A stretch of DNA of 51,209 nucleotides, from contig NZ_JAQTZS010000020.1 in assembly GCF_028687635.1 (NCBI RefSeq), positions 1 to 51,209 of the forward strand. Direction: 5' to 3'. Of the stretch, positions 16,882-27,947 are shown in pieces. How positions within the stretch are numbered: position 1 is the first letter of the stretch; each line of letters opens with the position of its first letter. The translations under genes were made by a program, and so were the position numbers. Below the pieces are notes generated by a model. The model was not told where the DNA came from. It ran no database searches and saw only the letters and a program-made list of their open reading frames with translations. The stretch comes from Malikia sp. (GTDB taxonomy: Bacteria; Pseudomonadota; Gammaproteobacteria; Burkholderiales; Burkholderiaceae_C).

Positions 16882-16913
16882 AAACCTGCCGCAGCAAAAA
16901 CTGCGGCAGGTTT
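16882..16913 (-). terminator. Terminator of the present gatCAB operon
   Basis: A perfect 13-bp stem (AAACCTGCCGCAG at 16882-16894, loop CAAAAA, CTGCGGCAGGTTT at 16901-16913) lies seven bases beyond the gatB stop codon at 16921. U-runs are possible in both directions. It lies inside the foreign AT-rich segment, so the operon acquired its terminator together with its new gatB 3' half. Confidence 0.85.
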
Positions 16914-16920
16914 TAGCTTA

Positions 16921-18452
<1,532 letters not shown>

Positions 18453-18456
<4 letters not shown>

Positions 18457-19949
18457 GCGAATTCCTTCGGCGCGCGGGTATGCCAGTCGGTGGCGCACTG
18501 GAAATGGTGGGCGGCGCCCAGCAGGCGGGCCTCGTCGAAGTAGTTGCCGATCAGCTGCAGGCCGACCGGCATGCCGTCGGCGCCGAAGCCGGCCGGCACG
18601 CTCATGCCCGGCAGGCCCGACAGCGAGGCCGGCAGGGTGTAAATGTCGGCCAGGTAGGCCGCGACCGGATCGTCCGACTTCGCGCCGATCTTCCAGGCCA
18701 CGCTGGGCGCGACCGGACCGGCGATCAGGTCGCATTGCCCGAAGGCGGACTGGAAATCCTGCGCGATCAGGCGCCGGATCTGCTGCGCCTTGAGGTAGTA
18801 GGCGTCGTAGTAGCCGTGGCTCAGCACATAGGCGCCGGTCAGGATGCGGCGCTGGACTTCCTCGCCAAAGCCCTCGCTGCGCGACTTCTTGTACATGTCG
18901 CTCAGGTCGGCGTAGTCCTTGGCGCGGTGGCCGAACTTGACGCCGTCGAAGCGGCTCAGGTTGGAGCTGGCCTCGGCCGGGGCGATGATGTAGTAGGCGG
19001 GGATGGCCAGCTCGGTGCGCGGCAGACTGATGTCGACCAGCGTGGCGCCCAGCTTTTCGTACTCGGCCAGCGCGGCGCGCAGGGCGGCCTGCACGTCGAC
19101 GGCGCAGCCCGCGCCAAAGAACTCCCTGGGCAGGCCGATGCGCAGGCCCTTCAGGGGCTGTGCGACGGTCGCGTCGGCGCCCAGCGGCTGACCCAATGCG
19201 ACGGCGTAGTCCTCGGCCGGGCGGTCCAGGCTGGTCGAGTCACGGTCGAGGTCGGGGCCGACCATGGCCGACAGCAGGATCGCGCAATCCTTGGCGCTGC
19301 GCGCCATCGGGCCGGCCTGGTCCAGGCTGGACGCATAGGCCACCATGCCGTAACGCGAGCAGCGGCCATAGGTCGGCTTGATGCCGGTGATGCCGGTGAA
19401 GCTGGCGGGCTGGCGGATCGAACCGCCGGTGTCGGTGCCGGTCGCCGCTGGCGCCAGGCGCGCCGCCACGGCAGCCGAGGAGCCACCCGAGGAGCCGCCC
19501 GGCACCCGGGTCTTATCCCAGGGGTTGAGCGCGGGGCCGTAGGCCGAATTGTCGTTGCCCGAGCCCATCGCGAACTCGTCGCAGTTGAGCTTGCCCAGCG
19601 TCACGGCGCCAGCCGCGGCCAGCTTGGCCACCACGGTCGCATCGAAGGGGCTGCGATAGCCTTCCAGCATCCTGGAGCCGGCGGTGGTCGGAAAGTCCTT
19701 GGTGACGAACAGGTCCTTGTGCGCGATCGGCACGCCCAGCAGCGGCTGGCGCTCGCCGGCGGCCAGGCGCTCATCGGCGGCACGGGCCTGCGCCAGGCTG
19801 ACTTCCTCGTCGAGCGCCAGGTAGGCGCCGAGATCGGCGTTCGCCTTGGCGCGCTCCAGCAGGGCTTGCGTGACTTCGACGCTTGAGACCTCGCGCGCGG
19901 CCAGCTTGGCCGCCAGCGCGCTCACGTCCAGTTGATACAGTTCGCTCAT
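18453..19949 (-). CDS. gatA: Amidotransferase subunit A (glutaminase/amidase)
   Basis: A 498-residue amidase-signature enzyme that frees ammonia from glutamine for GatB. The catalytic Lys lies in [14 protein letters not shown], and the Gly/Ser-rich signature [15 protein letters not shown] with [15 protein letters not shown] supplies the Ser-cisSer pair. Length is normal for GatA, and codon use is host-like throughout, in contrast to the 3' half of gatB. It overlaps gatC upstream and gatB downstream by four bases each (ATGA), giving a tightly coupled gatC-gatA-gatB operon. Confidence 0.95.
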
Positions 19950-20245
19950 TCGATCACCTTGGGCACCAGGAACAGGCCGTTCTCCACGGCCGGGGCGCTG
20001 CGCTGGTTGGCTTCGCGCTGGTTGGGCTCGCTCGCCACGTCGTCGCGCAAGCGCAGCGCGACCTGGCCGATCACGGCGGTCGGATGCGCGAGCGGCTCGA
20101 CGCCGGCGGTGTCGACCGCCCTCATCTGCTCGACGATGTCGAAGAAGCCGTTGAGCCGGGTCAGCATGCGCTGGGCATGAGCCTCGTCCAGCTCGAGCCG
20201 CGCGAGATGGGCAATTCGCCCGATATCTTGCAGGGTCAGGGACAT
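19946..20245 (-). CDS. gatC: Amidotransferase subunit C
   Basis: A 99-residue GatC, the small subunit that stabilises the GatA-GatB interface. It begins [19 protein letters not shown], the invariant start of the family, and ends at the [11 protein letters not shown] tail. The ATG at 20245 begins directly with the conserved helix. First gene of gatCAB; its promoter should lie in 20246-20482, shared back to back with mreB. Confidence 0.93.
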   Translation of the reverse strand: MSLTLQDIGRIAHLARLELDEAHAQRMLTRLNGFFDIVEQMRAVDTAGVEPLAHPTAVIGQVALRLRDDVASEPNQREANQRSAPAVENGLFLVPKVIE

Positions 20246-21529
<1,284 letters not shown>

Positions 21530-21548
21530 TCCCTGAGCGGCTCGGGCC

Positions 21549-22496
21549 ATGCCCAAGGCGACCGTAGACCGCCGGGTCCCGCCGCTGTTCCGGCAGGGCC
21601 TCACGCCCCTGTCCAAGCTGCTGCTGCTGGGTGCGCTGTCGGTGCTGCTGATGGTGGTCGACACCCGCCTGCAGCTGGGCGCGCCGGTGCGCGCGGCAGT
21701 GGCCACCGCGCTGACGCCGCTGCAATGGCTGGCGCTGGCACCGATACGCGCCCTGCAGGCCGGCGGCGGCTATTTCGGCAACCTGCAGACCGCGCAACAG
21801 GAGGCCGCGCTGGCGCGTGCCGAGCTGACGCGCCAGGCCCAGCGCGCCGCCCAGGTCGAGCACCTGGGCCAGGAGAATCGCGAACTGCGCGCCCTGCTCG
21901 GCATGCGCGAGCGGCTGAGCGTCAAGGCCCATGGCGCCGAGGCGCTCTACGACGCGGCCGACCCCTACACCCGCAAGCTCGTGATCGACCGTGGCGAGAC
22001 GCACGACATCAAGCCCGGCTCGCCCGTCATGGACGGCTACGGCGTGCTGGGTCAGGTCACGCGCGTCTACCCGCTGGTCTCCGAGATCACGCTGCTGACC
22101 GACCGCGATCAGGCCATCCCCGTACTCAACACCCGCACTGGCCAGCGCAGCGTCGCCTATGGCCAGCCCCGGCTGGGGCTGCTTGAGCTGCATTTCGTCT
22201 CGGCCAGCGCCGACCTGGAGGTGGGCGACCTGCTGACCACCAGCGGCGTCGACGGCGTCTACCCGCCCGGCCTGCCAGTGGCGCGCATCCACAGCGTCAC
22301 GCGCCAGGGCGAAGGCGGCTACGCGCGCGTGCTCTGCCAACCGATGGCGCACACCGAGCATTCGCTGCAACTGCTGGTGCTGGACCCGCCGACCGGCAAG
22401 CCGACCGACGAGGGCATCAGGCCGCTCGTTCCGCCCAAGCCGGCCAACGGTCGCACCGGCAAACCCGGCCGCCCCGGAACGGAGGGATCGCAATGA
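21549..22496 (+). CDS. mreC: Rod shape-determining protein MreC
   Basis: A 315-residue bitopic protein: one N-terminal membrane helix (residues ~24-40), a coiled coil (~75-115, rich in Ala/Glu/Gln), and two periplasmic beta-barrels including KLVIDRGETHDIKPGSPVMD and GVLGQVTRVYPLVSEITLLTDRD. It links MreB to PBP2. The C-terminal ~30 residues are Pro/Gly/Lys-rich and probably disordered. Its stop overlaps the mreD ATG. Confidence 0.93.
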   Translation: MPKATVDRRVPPLFRQGLTPLSKLLLLGALSVLLMVVDTRLQLGAPVRAAVATALTPLQWLALAPIRALQAGGGYFGNLQTAQQEAALARAELTRQAQRAAQVEHLGQENRELRALLGMRERLSVKAHGAEALYDAADPYTRKLVIDRGETHDIKPGSPVMDGYGVLGQVTRVYPLVSEITLLTDRDQAIPVLNTRTGQRSVAYGQPRLGLLELHFVSASADLEVGDLLTTSGVDGVYPPGLPVARIHSVTRQGEGGYARVLCQPMAHTEHSLQLLVLDPPTGKPTDEGIRPLVPPKPANGRTGKPGRPGTEGSQ

Positions 22497-23026
22497 TCAT
22501 GCCCGCCGGCCACCAGCAGCTGCTGCTGCCGGTCAGGCCCTGGTTCGTCTGGCTGAGCCTGCTGCTCTCGCTGGTGCTCGACATGGCGCTCAACATGGGC
22601 CTGACCGGGCGCGCCGCCTGGACGCCCGACCTGCTGGCGGTCGCGCTGCTGTTCTGGGTCGTGCACGAGCCATCACGGGTCGGCCTCATGGCCTGCTTCG
22701 TCCTGGGCCTCATGCTCGACGTGCACCAGAGCGCGCTGCTGGGCCAGCACGCGCTGGCCTTCTCGGTGCTCGGCTTCCTGGGCCTGCAGGTGCACCGGCG
22801 ACTGCTCTGGTTCGCGCTGCCGACGCAGGCGCTGCATGTGCTGCCGCTGCTGCTGACCGCGCACGCGCTGCAATGGCTGGTGCGCCTGCTGGCCGGGTCG
22901 GGCTGGCCGGGCTGGGACGCGCTGCTGGCGCCGCTGGCCGAGGCCTTGCTCTGGCTGCCGGCCACCTGGCTGCTGCTGGCGCCGCAGCGCCGACCGCACG
23001 ACCCCGACGGCAACCGTCCGATCTGA
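22493..23026 (+). CDS. mreD: Rod shape-determining protein MreD
   Basis: A 177-residue integral membrane protein with five or six hydrophobic helices, including the MreD-typical WTPDLLAVALLFWVVHEPSRVG and ACFVLGLMLDVHQSALLGQHAL. It overlaps mreC by four bases (ATGA) and precedes mrdA by six bases. Part of the elongasome scaffold that regulates PBP2 with MreC. Confidence 0.9.
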   Translation: MIMPAGHQQLLLPVRPWFVWLSLLLSLVLDMALNMGLTGRAAWTPDLLAVALLFWVVHEPSRVGLMACFVLGLMLDVHQSALLGQHALAFSVLGFLGLQVHRRLLWFALPTQALHVLPLLLTAHALQWLVRLLAGSGWPGWDALLAPLAEALLWLPATWLLLAPQRRPHDPDGNRPI

Positions 23027-23032
23027 GTCGCC

Positions 23033-24967
23033 ATGGAGTTGCGCAACCTCAAGCAGCAACTGGACCAGTTCCGCTCCCGGGTCTGGATCGCGGGCCTGTT
23101 CGCCGCCTTCTGCTTCGGGCTGGTGCTCGCGCGCATGGTGTACCTGCAGGTGATCCGGCACGAGGACCTGCTCGAACAGGCCGAATCCAACCGGATCGCG
23201 GTGCTGCCCGTGGTCCCGCACCGGGGCCTGATCACGGACCGCAACGGCGTGGTGCTGGCCAACAACTATTCGGCCTACACGCTGGAGATCACGCCCTCCA
23301 AGGCCGGCAAGCTCGACGAGGTGCTGGCCGAACTCGGCAAGGTGGTCGAGATCCAGCCGCGCGACCTGCGCCGCTTCAAGCGACTGTCCGAGGAGTCGCG
23401 CCGCTTCGACTCGGTCCCGATCCGCACCCGACTCAGCGACGAGGAGATCGCCCGCTTCGCCGCCCAGCGTTACCGTTTTCCGGGCATCGAGATCCAGGCC
23501 CGCCTGTTCCGCCATTACCCGCTGGGCGAGACCGCCAGCCATGTGATCGGCTACATCGGCCGCATCAACGCGCGTGAAAAGACACAGATGGAGGACTGGC
23601 CGGACGAGGAGATCGCCAACTACCGCGGCACCGAATACATCGGCAAGCTCGGGGTCGAGCAAAGCTACGAGTCGGTGCTGCACGGCGTCACCGGATTCGA
23701 GCGGGTCGAGACCTCGGCTGGCGGCCACGCGGTGCGCAAGCTGGCCGACTCCCCCGCGACACCCGGCAACACGGTCAGGCTCACGATCGACATCAAGTTG
23801 CAAAAAATGGTCGAGGATCTGTTCGGCGATCGTCGCGGCGCGCTGGTCGCGATCGATCCGCGCAATGGCGAGGTGCTGGCCTTCGTCAGCAAGCCGACCT
23901 TCGACCCCAACCTGTTCGTCGAGGGCATCGACGTCGACAACTGGAAGGCGCTCAACGAGTCGCTCGACAAACCCCTGCTCAACCGCGCGCTGCGCGGCAC
24001 CTACCCGCCGGGCTCGACCTACAAGCCCTTCATGGCGCTGGCCGCGCTCGAACTGGGCAAGCGCAAGGCCGAGACCGTGATCAACGACACCGGCTACTGG
24101 GAGTTCGGCGGCCACCGCTTCCGCAGCCACGGCGACGGCGGTCTCGGGGCGGTCAACATGAAGCGCAGCATCGTGATATCGAGCAACGTCTACTACTACA
24201 TGCTCGCCAACGACCTGGGCGTCGACGCCATCCACGACTTCATGGCGCCGTTGGGCTTCGGCCAGATCACCGGCATCGACCTGCGCGGCGAGGTGCGCGG
24301 CGTGCTGCCCAGCACCGAATGGAAGCGCAAGACCTACAAGCGCCCCGAGCAGCGCAGGTGGTACGCCGGCGAGACCATCTCGCTGGGCATCGGTCAGGGC
24401 TACAACAGCTTCACCATGCTGCAGCTCGCGCATGCGACCGCGACACTGGCCAACGGCGGCATCAAGTACAAGCCTCATGTGCTGCTGGGCACGCAGGACG
24501 TGGTCAACCGGGCCGAGACACCGGCCAACGTCGGTCCGGGTGAATCGCTGGGCTACAAGCCCGCGCATGTCGCCACCGTCCTCAACGCGATGGAAGGCGT
24601 GACGACCGAGGGCACCGGTACCCGGGTCTTTGCCGGCGCCCCCTACCGCAGCGGCGGCAAGACGGGTACCGCGCAGGCCGTTACCATTGGCCAGAAGGAC
24701 AAGTACAACGCCGCCAAGCTGGCCGAGCGCCAGCGCGACCACGCCCTCTATTCCGCCTTCGCGCCGGTGGACCAGCCTCGGGTCGCGCTCGCCGTGATCG
24801 TGGAAAACGCCGGCTTCGGCGCCGCCAGCGCCGCGCCGATCGCGCGCCGCGTGTTCGACTACCTGCTGCTCGGCCGCTACCCGAGCGAGGATGACATCCG
24901 CACGACCCAGGCCGGCCAATCGTCCAGACCGATCGGACCTTTCCGCCAGGCCAGCGAACTCGACTGA
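23033..24967 (+). CDS. mrdA: Penicillin-binding protein 2, elongasome transpeptidase
   Basis: A 644-residue class B PBP that cross-links peptidoglycan during elongation. One membrane helix at ~17-36 is followed by the pedestal domain (VPHRGLITDRNG) and the transpeptidase domain. The transpeptidase motifs are SxxK at Ser328 (PPGSTYKPF), SSN at 383-385, and KTGTAQ starting at Lys543. Length and order match PBP2. It closes the mre cluster; rodA (mrdB), which often follows, is not here. Confidence 0.96.
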   Translation: MELRNLKQQLDQFRSRVWIAGLFAAFCFGLVLARMVYLQVIRHEDLLEQAESNRIAVLPVVPHRGLITDRNGVVLANNYSAYTLEITPSKAGKLDEVLAELGKVVEIQPRDLRRFKRLSEESRRFDSVPIRTRLSDEEIARFAAQRYRFPGIEIQARLFRHYPLGETASHVIGYIGRINAREKTQMEDWPDEEIANYRGTEYIGKLGVEQSYESVLHGVTGFERVETSAGGHAVRKLADSPATPGNTVRLTIDIKLQKMVEDLFGDRRGALVAIDPRNGEVLAFVSKPTFDPNLFVEGIDVDNWKALNESLDKPLLNRALRGTYPPGSTYKPFMALAALELGKRKAETVINDTGYWEFGGHRFRSHGDGGLGAVNMKRSIVISSNVYYYMLANDLGVDAIHDFMAPLGFGQITGIDLRGEVRGVLPSTEWKRKTYKRPEQRRWYAGETISLGIGQGYNSFTMLQLAHATATLANGGIKYKPHVLLGTQDVVNRAETPANVGPGESLGYKPAHVATVLNAMEGVTTEGTGTRVFAGAPYRSGGKTGTAQAVTIGQKDKYNAAKLAERQRDHALYSAFAPVDQPRVALAVIVENAGFGAASAAPIARRVFDYLLLGRYPSEDDIRTTQAGQSSRPIGPFRQASELD

Positions 24968-25014
24968 GCAAGCGAGCCGGCGCCGAGCGCTTCAGCGCCA
25001 GCCGGTCTTGCCGA

Positions 25015-26508
25015 TCAGCGCCTTGCCTCGGCCAGCAGTGCCACGACGGCTGCCTGCAGATCGGCCAGGCTGCCGTCATTGGCGACCAGGCGGTGCTCTG
25101 GCACCCAGTCAGCCGGGACCGGCTCGGCCCACTCGCGCTGGCGATGCTGCACCTCGATGCCAGCGTCCGAGGCGTCGGTCCCGGCGGCGGCGCGTGCCAC
25201 CAGCCGTTGCTCCATCCGCTGCTGGCTGGCGACGCATTCGACCAGCAGGAAAGGCGTGCCCAACCGGCGCGCCAACGCGCGCAACGCCGCGCGCTCGGCC
25301 TGACGCAGCAGCGCGGCATCGACCACGACCGAATGGCCCGCGACCAGCAGCCCCTCGGCCAGCGCGGACAAGCGCGCATAGGTGAGTCGCGTCGCCTCGG
25401 CGCCATAGAGCGCCCGCCCCGGCGCGGGCCGGTCGGTCGCTGCCAGCCCGAACAGGCGCTTGCGCTCGACATCCGAGCGCAGCCGGATCGCGCCCGACTG
25501 CTCGGCCAGCAGGGCTGCCAGCGTGGACTTGCCGGCACCGCTCAGGCCCATGACCAGCAGCAGGTGCGGCGGCGCCGGATCGGCCGCCAGCGCCTCGGCC
25601 AAGGGCCAGTAGCGCAGGAAACCCTCCGGCTGCCCGGACAGCAGCGCGACCTTGGCCCGCACCAGCGCACGGTAGGCCGCGAAGGCACGCAGCCCGACCA
25701 GCCCGTCGAAGTCGCCGCTGCGCTCGACATAGCCGTTGACGAAGCGCCAGGCCAGCTCCACCCGCCCGCAGGCCAGCAGATCCATGAAGGCAAAGGCGAC
25801 ATCGTTCATCAGGTCGATGCAGCGCAGCGCGGGCTCGAACTCGATCGCATCGAAAGCGATGACCCCGCCCCGCCACAGCACCAGATTGCCCAGATGCAGG
25901 TCGCCATGGCCTTCGCGCAGGAATCCGTCGCGCAGCCGAGCAGCACGCCAGGCCGCCTGGGCCTCAAGGCGCGCCAGCAGCCGCTCGCGCAGCGCCAGCA
26001 CCCGCGCCAAGTCGATCGCGGGCGGACGCAGGGGGTTGGATTCGGCCTCGTCCAGGCTCTCGCGCGTCCACTCGACCACCTCCTTGGCCGGTGCCGACTC
26101 TGCCGGCAAAGCAGGTAGTGACTGGTGAAAGTCCGCCACATGGGCGGCCAGCGCATCGATGTGACTGGCTTGCAGCTGCCCGGATGCGGCCAGCTCGGAC
26201 AGCGAGGCCCCTGCGGGGAAGCGCCGCATGCGCAGCACCCACTCGATGGGCTCGCCCACGCCGCCCAGCACGGGGGCCGCAGCGCCGCCGGTGACGGGCA
26301 GCAGATCGAGGTAGAGCTCGGGCGCGGTGCGCCGGTTCAGGCGCAGCTCCTCCTCCAGGAAGAAGCGGCGCCGCTCCAGCGTCGAAAAGTCCAGAAACGG
26401 CAGGCTGACCGGCTTCTTGAGCTTGTAGGCGTAGTCACCGGCGAGCCAGACGGTCGAGATATGCGTGTCGATCCGGACGGCACCGGGCAGGCAGGGGCTG
26501 AGGTCCAT
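25015..26508 (-). CDS. APH-like kinase fused to a P-loop kinase
   Basis: A 497-residue two-domain protein. The N-terminal ~320 residues resemble the aminoglycoside-phosphotransferase fold, with the catalytic loop HGDLHLGNLVLW and metal-binding DAIEFEPALRCID. The C-terminal ~170 residues hold a P-loop (LVMGLSGAGKSTLAALLAEQ) and the arrangement of a zeta-toxin/gluconate-kinase-like nucleotide kinase. This fusion is widespread in proteobacteria and usually annotated as a bifunctional phosphotransferase/ATP-binding protein without a known substrate. It converges on mrdA (47 bases apart). Aminoglycoside resistance should not be assumed. Confidence 0.8.
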   Translation of the reverse strand: MDLSPCLPGAVRIDTHISTVWLAGDYAYKLKKPVSLPFLDFSTLERRRFFLEEELRLNRRTAPELYLDLLPVTGGAAAPVLGGVGEPIEWVLRMRRFPAGASLSELAASGQLQASHIDALAAHVADFHQSLPALPAESAPAKEVVEWTRESLDEAESNPLRPPAIDLARVLALRERLLARLEAQAAWRAARLRDGFLREGHGDLHLGNLVLWRGGVIAFDAIEFEPALRCIDLMNDVAFAFMDLLACGRVELAWRFVNGYVERSGDFDGLVGLRAFAAYRALVRAKVALLSGQPEGFLRYWPLAEALAADPAPPHLLLVMGLSGAGKSTLAALLAEQSGAIRLRSDVERKRLFGLAATDRPAPGRALYGAEATRLTYARLSALAEGLLVAGHSVVVDAALLRQAERAALRALARRLGTPFLLVECVASQQRMEQRLVARAAAGTDASDAGIEVQHRQREWAEPVPADWVPEHRLVANDGSLADLQAAVVALLAEARR

Positions 26509-26556
26509 GCGGGGATTGTGCCGCCCACCCGCGCCACATGATCACTGATGGACAGC

Positions 26557-26590
26557 AAAAAGCCTGACGGCTTGCGCGGTCAGGCTTTTT
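26557..26590. terminator. Bidirectional terminator after porin 1
   Basis: AAAAAGCCTGAC at 26557-26568 pairs with GTCAGGCTTTTT at 26579-26590 around an 10-base loop. On the minus strand the trailing Us come from the A-run, so it ends porin 1. It sits between the divergent ends of porin 1 and the start of the APH-like gene, so its plus-strand activity has no obvious gene to serve. Confidence 0.85.
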
Positions 26591-26627
26591 GTTTGCTTCA
26601 GACCAGCTGGCTCACGCCAGCGGGAAA

Positions 26628-27611
26628 TCAGAAGACGTGACGGATACCAGCGCCGACGGCGGTGAATTCCTTGTTGGCGTCCTTGACTTCGTAGGTCTTG
26701 TAGCCAGCGTAAGCGGTGGTGCGCTTGGACAGGGCATAGGTGGCAGCCAGATCGAAGCCCGAACGCTTGACGGTAGCGCCCACATCCGGATCGGTCTTGG
26801 AGTTGGCGTAGCCGAAGTACACGGTGGTGGCGCCGAACGGAGCCGACACGCCGACTTGGTATTCCTTGTCGTCGCTGCCAGTGCGCTTGGTGGTGTTGTA
26901 ACCAGCGTTCAGCCTGACGACGCCGAAGTCATAGGCACCACCGATCAGGTTGTACTTCTTCGAGCTGCCATCAGCCTGCTTGTCGCTCAGGTGAGCGTAG
27001 GCGGCCAGCACCGGGCCGTTGGCGTACTTGACGTTCAGCGAGACTTGGTCGGTCGACTTCGCGCCCGGTGTGACATCCTTGTTCTCGCCGAAGCCGTAGG
27101 ACACGGCACCGCTGAAGCCGCTGTAGTCAGCGGAGTTAAAGCGGATCGAGTTGTTGGTACGGTTGGTGTAGTCACCACCGTTGGCAAACACCTCGTTGGT
27201 CACTGCCATGTTGGTGTCGGCAGTGTTGTTGACCAGGGTGCGGATGGTGTCGTAGGCGGGGTAGTTGCGGCCCAGGTCAACGGAACCGAAGCTGCCCGAC
27301 AGACCGACGGTGGCTTGGCGATGGAAAGCGCGCTCAGCGTTAGCCGGTGCACCGGTATCAACGCTCATCCCCTGTTCCAGCACGAAGTTGGCCTTCAGGC
27401 CGCCACCCAGGTCCTCGGAGCCCTTCATGCCCCACAGGCTGTTGTTCAGGACGTTGGACTCCAGCTTGTTGCGGGTGACGCCGTCACCATTGATCTCGTC
27501 CTTGACGTTGACCAGGCCAGCGTCGAGGCGGCCATACAGGGTCACGGAGGATTGAGCGGAAGCGGCACCAGCGGCGGCCAGGACGGCCAGAGCGATCAGA
27601 CTCTTTTTCAT
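26628..27611 (-). CDS. Gram-negative trimeric porin (porin 1)
   Basis: A 327-residue outer-membrane beta-barrel porin. Signal peptide MKKSLIALAVLAAAGAASA-Q, then the mature start SSVTLYGRLDAGL, the strand-turn block LWGMKGSEDLGGGLKANFVLE, and the terminal aromatic RHVF required for barrel assembly. It belongs to the Bordetella/Burkholderia general porin type, passing small hydrophilic solutes. First of three related porins in this region; its terminator lies at 26557-26590. Codon use is host-like. Confidence 0.93.
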   Translation of the reverse strand: MKKSLIALAVLAAAGAASAQSSVTLYGRLDAGLVNVKDEINGDGVTRNKLESNVLNNSLWGMKGSEDLGGGLKANFVLEQGMSVDTGAPANAERAFHRQATVGLSGSFGSVDLGRNYPAYDTIRTLVNNTADTNMAVTNEVFANGGDYTNRTNNSIRFNSADYSGFSGAVSYGFGENKDVTPGAKSTDQVSLNVKYANGPVLAAYAHLSDKQADGSSKKYNLIGGAYDFGVVRLNAGYNTTKRTGSDDKEYQVGVSAPFGATTVYFGYANSKTDPDVGATVKRSGFDLAATYALSKRTTAYAGYKTYEVKDANKEFTAVGAGIRHVF

Positions 27612-27947
27612 GGGGGTTCTCCAAAAGTTGTTTACTTCGGTCGCAGCACCTTGCCGCGCCTGACTTCCAGCGTGTGAAGCTGTAGGAATTAAAGCAGAGA
27701 GGCTCGGCCCGGCCAAGAACCGAGGCGGCCTGACACCCAGAAAACGTTGCGATCATGCAACAAACGAGGGTTAACCATAGGCAAGCGCCGGGTGGGAGCA
27801 GGCCAACGCTGGCATCAGAACGGCAATCTGCCGACTATTTTTGATGCCGAGACACCTGTTTCGCGACACTTTATTTGTCGTGATACTGCTTGCGTGACAC
27901 TTTATTTGTCGCGATACTGCGGCGATCACCACCGCAGAGCCCGCCAC
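27612..27947. promoter_or_regulatory. Divergent region between porin 1 and the Fic-like gene
   Basis: The 336 bases hold the leader and promoter of porin 1 on the minus strand and, at 27861-27914, the tandem operator/promoter of the Fic-like gene. Between 27680 and 27845 I see no clear -10/-35 pair for the porin and no small gene. The sequence from ~27847 to 27945 recurs in shortened form at 30723-30790. Confidence 0.5.
27861..27914 (+). promoter_or_regulatory. Tandem palindromic operators over the fic promoter
   Basis: Two copies, 31 bp apart, of an inverted repeat with 7-base spacer CTTTATT: TCGCGACA-N7-TGTCGTGA at 27861-27883 and GCGTGACA-N7-TGTCGCGA at 27892-27914. Each palindrome fills the space between a -35-like hexamer (TTTCGC or TTGCGT) and a -10-like GATACT with 17-base spacing, so a bound dimer would block polymerase. 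The winged-helix domain of the Fic-like protein just downstream is the obvious candidate ligand. A single better copy (both arms perfect) lies at 30738-30760. Confidence 0.7.

Noticed and set aside
25015..26508. Aminoglycoside resistance gene
   Set aside because: The APH-like fold is shared by many kinases; fusion to a P-loop kinase and a chromosomal housekeeping context point to another substrate.
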